Assembly (NCBI GenBank): GCA_947632335.1
Contig: CANROX010000015.1
Coordinates: 1-35,382 of the forward strand
DNA: 35,382 nt
From: an uncultured Clostridia bacterium
GTDB lineage: Bacteria; Bacillota; Clostridia; Oscillospirales; Acutalibacteraceae
Reading direction: 5' to 3'
Made by a program: the position numbers and the translations under genes. Within the stretch, counting starts at the first letter, position 1. Every line of letters starts with the position of its first letter. The notes below the pieces were generated by a model that saw only the letters and a list, made by a program, of their open reading frames with translations, was not told the DNA's origin and did no database searches. Positions 32,488 to 35,382 of the stretch are shown here, in pieces.

Positions 32488-35382
32488 TTATTTACCAATC
32501 GCCGCAAGCAGAGAACGAATACGAATTTTAACAGCACCGAGATTTGTAATTTCATCAATCTTTATCTGGGTGTATATTTTTCCGTTCTTTTCAAGAATAT
32601 CTCTTACCTCGTCAGTGGTAATGGCGTCAACACCACAGCCAAAGGAAACAAGCTGTACCAGCTCCATATCACTTCTTGTGCTGACATACTGTGCAGCGGC
32701 ATAAAGTCTGCTGTGGTATGTCCACTGGTTGAGAACTCCAACTTTAAACTTTTCCACCCTGTCAGAAACACAGTCCTCGGAAACAATGGCAACATTAAAA
32801 GAGCCAATCATCTTGTCAATACCATGGTTAATTTCCGGGTCAATGTGGTACGGACGGCCGGAAAGCACAATAATTGTTTTCCCCTCTTTTTCTGCCTGTT
32901 TAATTATTTCGTCACCTTTTTGACGAATATCCTTAAAATATCTGTCATATTCCTCATATGCACACTTTGCCGCATTTTTAACCTCCTTAGGGGTTAAATC
33001 CGGGAAGTATACAGAAAGGGCCTCATAGGCTTTTTTGGCAAAGTCCTTCTTCCTGTGAATACCAAAGTAGTCCTTTATAAAGGTAATGTTTCTTACCTCT
33101 TTCATATTGTTGTAAATAACCTCCGGATAGTAGGCAACAACAGGACAGTTGTAGTGGTTATCACCCAGCTGTTCGTCAAGGTTATAGGACATACAGGGAT
33201 AAAAAATTTTGTCAACTCCCATATCCAGCAGAGCCTTAATGTGTCCGTGCATTAGCTTTGCGGGAAAACATACTGTGTCGCTTGGAATGGTCTGTTGTCC
33301 CTTTTGGTAAAGTTTGCGGGAGGAGAAAGGACTTCTCACAACTTCAAATTTAAGCTCTGTAAAAAATCTGTGCCAGAACGGGAAAAGCTCATACATATTA
33401 AGTCCCATTGGAATACCAATTTTTCCACGGCTGCCCTCAACAGGTTTATACCTTTGGAGAGCTTTCAGCTTATATGTATATATGTTCATACTTTCGTTTG
33501 GAGCCTTTTTCGTAATAGGTCTTTCGCATCTGTTTCCGGCAATAAACTTTCTTCCGTCGGCAAAGGTATTGACAGTAAGACGACAGTTGTTACTGCACTT
33601 TCCGCAGTTTACAACGCTGATTTCGTGAACAAAGCTTTCCAGAGCCGATTTACCGATAAGGCTGCTCATTTCTTCCTTGCCTGCCGACTTGCTCCGTGCA
33701 TACATTGCCGCGCCGTAAGCACCCATCAGTCCTGAAATTGTGGGGCGTACAACATTTACTCCCATTTCCTGTTCAAAAGCCCTTAGCACAGCGTCATTAA
33801 GGAATGTTCCACCCTGCACAACAACCTTTTTGCCAAGTTCGTCAGGGCCGGAGGCTCTAATAACCTTGTAAAGGGCGTTTTTAACAACAGATAGGGATAG
33901 TCCGCTGGAAATGTCCTCAATAGTTGCGCCGTCCTTTTGAGCCTGCTTAACAGAAGAATTCATAAATACCGTACACCTTGAACCCAAGTCAACAGGGTGT
34001 TTTCCAAATATACCTAAGCTGGCAAAGTCCTGAATAGAATATCCCAGTGCATTTGCAAAGGTCTGTAAAAAAGAACCGCAGCCGGAGGAGCAGGCCTCGT
34101 TAAGGAATATGTTGTCAATGGCACCGTTGTGAACCTTAAAGCATTTAATATCCTGTCCCCCAATATCTATAACAAATTCTACATCGGGCATAAAGCTCTT
34201 TGCCGCCGTAAAGTGGGCAACAGTTTCCACAATGCCGTAATCTACACAAAAGGCATTTTTTATAATATCCTCACCATAGCCTGTTACAGCAGAGGATTTA
34301 ATTTTAATATCCGGCTTTAATGTGTAAAGCTCCTGCAAAAATTCTTTAATAATGGGCACAGGATTACCGCTGTTTGAAAGGTACTTTGAGTGAAGAAGCT
34401 CTCCGTTTTCGCCCATAACAACAGCCTTGACAGTTGTTGAACCTGCGTCCATACCAATGTAGCAGTTTCCGTCATATTCAGAAAGGGGAAGTTCCTTAAC
34501 TCTTGCCTTTGCGTGCCTTTCCTTAAATTCTTCATATTCCTGTTCACTGCTGAAAAGAGGCGGATTAAATGCAAAGTTTCCCGAACCCTTATAGGTGCTT
34601 ACCTCTTTAATAACTCTGTCAAAATCAATGGTTTCCGTAGCGCAGAGAGCCGCACCGCACGCCACATAGTACAGCGAATTTTCCGGGCAGGTGCCTTTTG
34701 TGTTAAGTTCTTCATCAAAGCACTTTCTAAGCTCCGACATAAAGGTGAGAGGACCTCCCAGGTACACCACATTACCCTCAATTTCTCTTCCCTGGGCAAG
34801 ACCGGCTACAGTCTGGTTTACAACTGCACGGAAAATACTCTGGGCAATATCCGCCTTTCTTGCGCCCTGATTAAGAAGAGGCTGGATATCCGTTTTTGCA
34901 AAAACACCGCATCGGGAGGCAATAGTATATGTCTTTTCAAAACCCTTTGCAAGGTGGTTCATTTCTTCAAGGGGAACATTGAGAAGGGTAGCCATCTGGT
35001 CAATAAACGCACCTGTACCGCCGGCGCAGGTACCGTTCATACGAACCTCCATACCGCCGGAAAGAAAGAGAATTTTTGCGTCCTCGCCGCCAAGCTCAAT
35101 AACCACATCTGTACCGGGTATAAATGTATTAGTTGCAACTCTTGTTGCATAAACCTCCTGCACAAATGAAATGTTGCATTTTTCCGCAACACCCATACCT
35201 GCAGAGCCGGAAAGGGCAACTACTGCGTTTTCAACGCCCTCAATTTCTCCTCTTACCCTGTCAAGAATTTCGCCGATTTTTGTTGTAATCTGGCTGTAAT
35301 GTCTCTCATATGTACTGTAAAGTAATTTGTTGTCATCGTCCAGAACAACACATTTTATTGTTGTTGAACCTATATCTAATCC
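32488..35382 (-). CDS. Tandem BcrAD/BadFG-type activase with DUF2229 domain (5' end beyond the window)
   Basis: The frame is open to the window edge, giving 964 visible residues; the start codon is outside, so the ATG at 35196 is internal. Numbering from the edge: activase domain 1 begins at once with GLDIGSTTIK (ASKHA phosphate-1 motif), then VIELGGEDAK (about 94-103) and likely cluster cysteines C119 and C158. Activase domain 2 repeats the plan: GMDAGSTTVK (310-319), VIDIGGQDIK (404-413), C435 in SGCGSF and C470 in GSRCTVF. A Cys cluster (C593, C596, C600, C619) and the DUF2229 part with PSDTVCFPAKLMHG (about 700-713) follow. Such activases hydrolyse ATP to push low-potential electrons into a dehydratase-type partner, here probably the downstream protein. 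Only a few residues are likely missing. Confidence 0.88.
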   Translation of the reverse strand, partial: GLDIGSTTIKCVVLDDDNKLLYSTYERHYSQITTKIGEILDRVRGEIEGVENAVVALSGSAGMGVAEKCNISFVQEVYATRVATNTFIPGTDVVIELGGEDAKILFLSGGMEVRMNGTCAGGTGAFIDQMATLLNVPLEEMNHLAKGFEKTYTIASRCGVFAKTDIQPLLNQGARKADIAQSIFRAVVNQTVAGLAQGREIEGNVVYLGGPLTFMSELRKCFDEELNTKGTCPENSLYYVACGAALCATETIDFDRVIKEVSTYKGSGNFAFNPPLFSSEQEYEEFKERHAKARVKELPLSEYDGNCYIGMDAGSTTVKAVVMGENGELLHSKYLSNSGNPVPIIKEFLQELYTLKPDIKIKSSAVTGYGEDIIKNAFCVDYGIVETVAHFTAAKSFMPDVEFVIDIGGQDIKCFKVHNGAIDNIFLNEACSSGCGSFLQTFANALGYSIQDFASLGIFGKHPVDLGSRCTVFMNSSVKQAQKDGATIEDISSGLSLSVVKNALYKVIRASGPDELGKKVVVQGGTFLNDAVLRAFEQEMGVNVVRPTISGLMGAYGAAMYARSKSAGKEEMSSLIGKSALESFVHEISVVNCGKCSNNCRLTVNTFADGRKFIAGNRCERPITKKAPNESMNIYTYKLKALQRYKPVEGSRGKIGIPMGLNMYELFPFWHRFFTELKFEVVRSPFSSRKLYQKGQQTIPSDTVCFPAKLMHGHIKALLDMGVDKIFYPCMSYNLDEQLGDNHYNCPVVAYYPEVIYNNMKEVRNITFIKDYFGIHRKKDFAKKAYEALSVYFPDLTPKEVKNAAKCAYEEYDRYFKDIRQKGDEIIKQAEKEGKTIIVLSGRPYHIDPEINHGIDKMIGSFNVAIVSEDCVSDRVEKFKVGVLNQWTYHSRLYAAAQYVSTRSDMELVQLVSFGCGVDAITTDEVRDILEKNGKIYTQIKIDEITNLGAVKIRIRSLLAAIGK

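Noticed and set aside
34969..35196. Start of the activase gene at ATG 35196
   Set aside because: The same frame stays open to the window edge and encodes GLDIGSTTIK, the ATP-binding motif of the first activase domain, so the ATG is internal.
1..35382. CRISPR arrays, insertion sequences, phage genes, toxin-antitoxin pairs
   Set aside because: No direct repeat arrays, transposase or integrase motifs, or typical toxin-antitoxin pairs were seen; gene content and codon use look uniform.

Overview
The window looks like a chromosomal segment of a low-GC, strictly anaerobic Firmicute of class Clostridia, most likely the Ruminococcaceae/Oscillospirales side. This is inferred from gene content and not tested by any search. 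The grounds are a single-chain pyruvate:ferredoxin oxidoreductase, a CIRCE/HrcA-controlled hrcA-grpE-dnaK cluster, Gram-positive type DnaK, LCP and YfhO envelope proteins, and a large BcrAD/BadFG-type activase. No phage genes, insertion sequences, CRISPR arrays or rRNA genes were seen. Coding is dense and no gap exceeds 300 bases.

Layout, left to right. 1-107: terminator of an unseen upstream + strand gene. 108-3668 (-): pyruvate:ferredoxin oxidoreductase. 3907-5914 (+): a two-gene unit of a soluble CorC/HlyC CBS protein and a membrane acyltransferase. 5952-7655 (-): long-chain acyl-CoA synthetase, divergent from class II fructose-bisphosphate aldolase (7943-8809, +). 8890-11045 (-): second membrane acyltransferase, a 52-aa membrane peptide, ribosomal protein S20 and a 90-aa membrane protein, mostly with their own promoters. 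11154-16086 (+): CIRCE-controlled hrcA-grpE-dnaK, then dnaJ from a separate strong promoter. 16130-16205 (-): tRNA-Thr(GGT). 16339-17178 (+): unknown two-TM protein. 17230-20607 (-): lepA and an LCP envelope protein. 20845-25329 (+): a five-gene run of MIF-like tautomerase, ddl, murF, an SseB-like protein and a C_GCAxxG_C_C protein. 25387-30320: a divergent envelope glycosylation cassette of YfhO (-), CsbB/GtrB-type glycosyltransferase (+) and GtrA/GtcA flippase (+). 30353-31021 (-): membrane protein of unknown role. 31140-35382 (-): a 2-hydroxyacyl-CoA dehydratase-like protein and a tandem activase-DUF2229 protein that runs off the right edge.

How the genes fit together. Central carbon metabolism (aldolase, PFOR) is interleaved with envelope genes: D-Ala-D-Ala ligase and MurF make the peptidoglycan precursor tail, LCP proteins attach polymers to the wall, two acyltransferases may O-acylate envelope glycans, and YfhO/GT2/GtrA form a three-component polymer glycosylation system. 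The chaperone cluster is the clearest regulatory region: a compact HrcA-type inverted repeat sits inside the hrcA promoter and a perfect CIRCE lies just downstream.

The items most worth following up are the glycosylation cassette with its C-terminally extended YfhO, the split dehydratase/activase pair with evident internal duplication, the tautomerase heading a peptidoglycan precursor operon, the duplicated extracytoplasmic region of the LCP protein, and the double HrcA operator.
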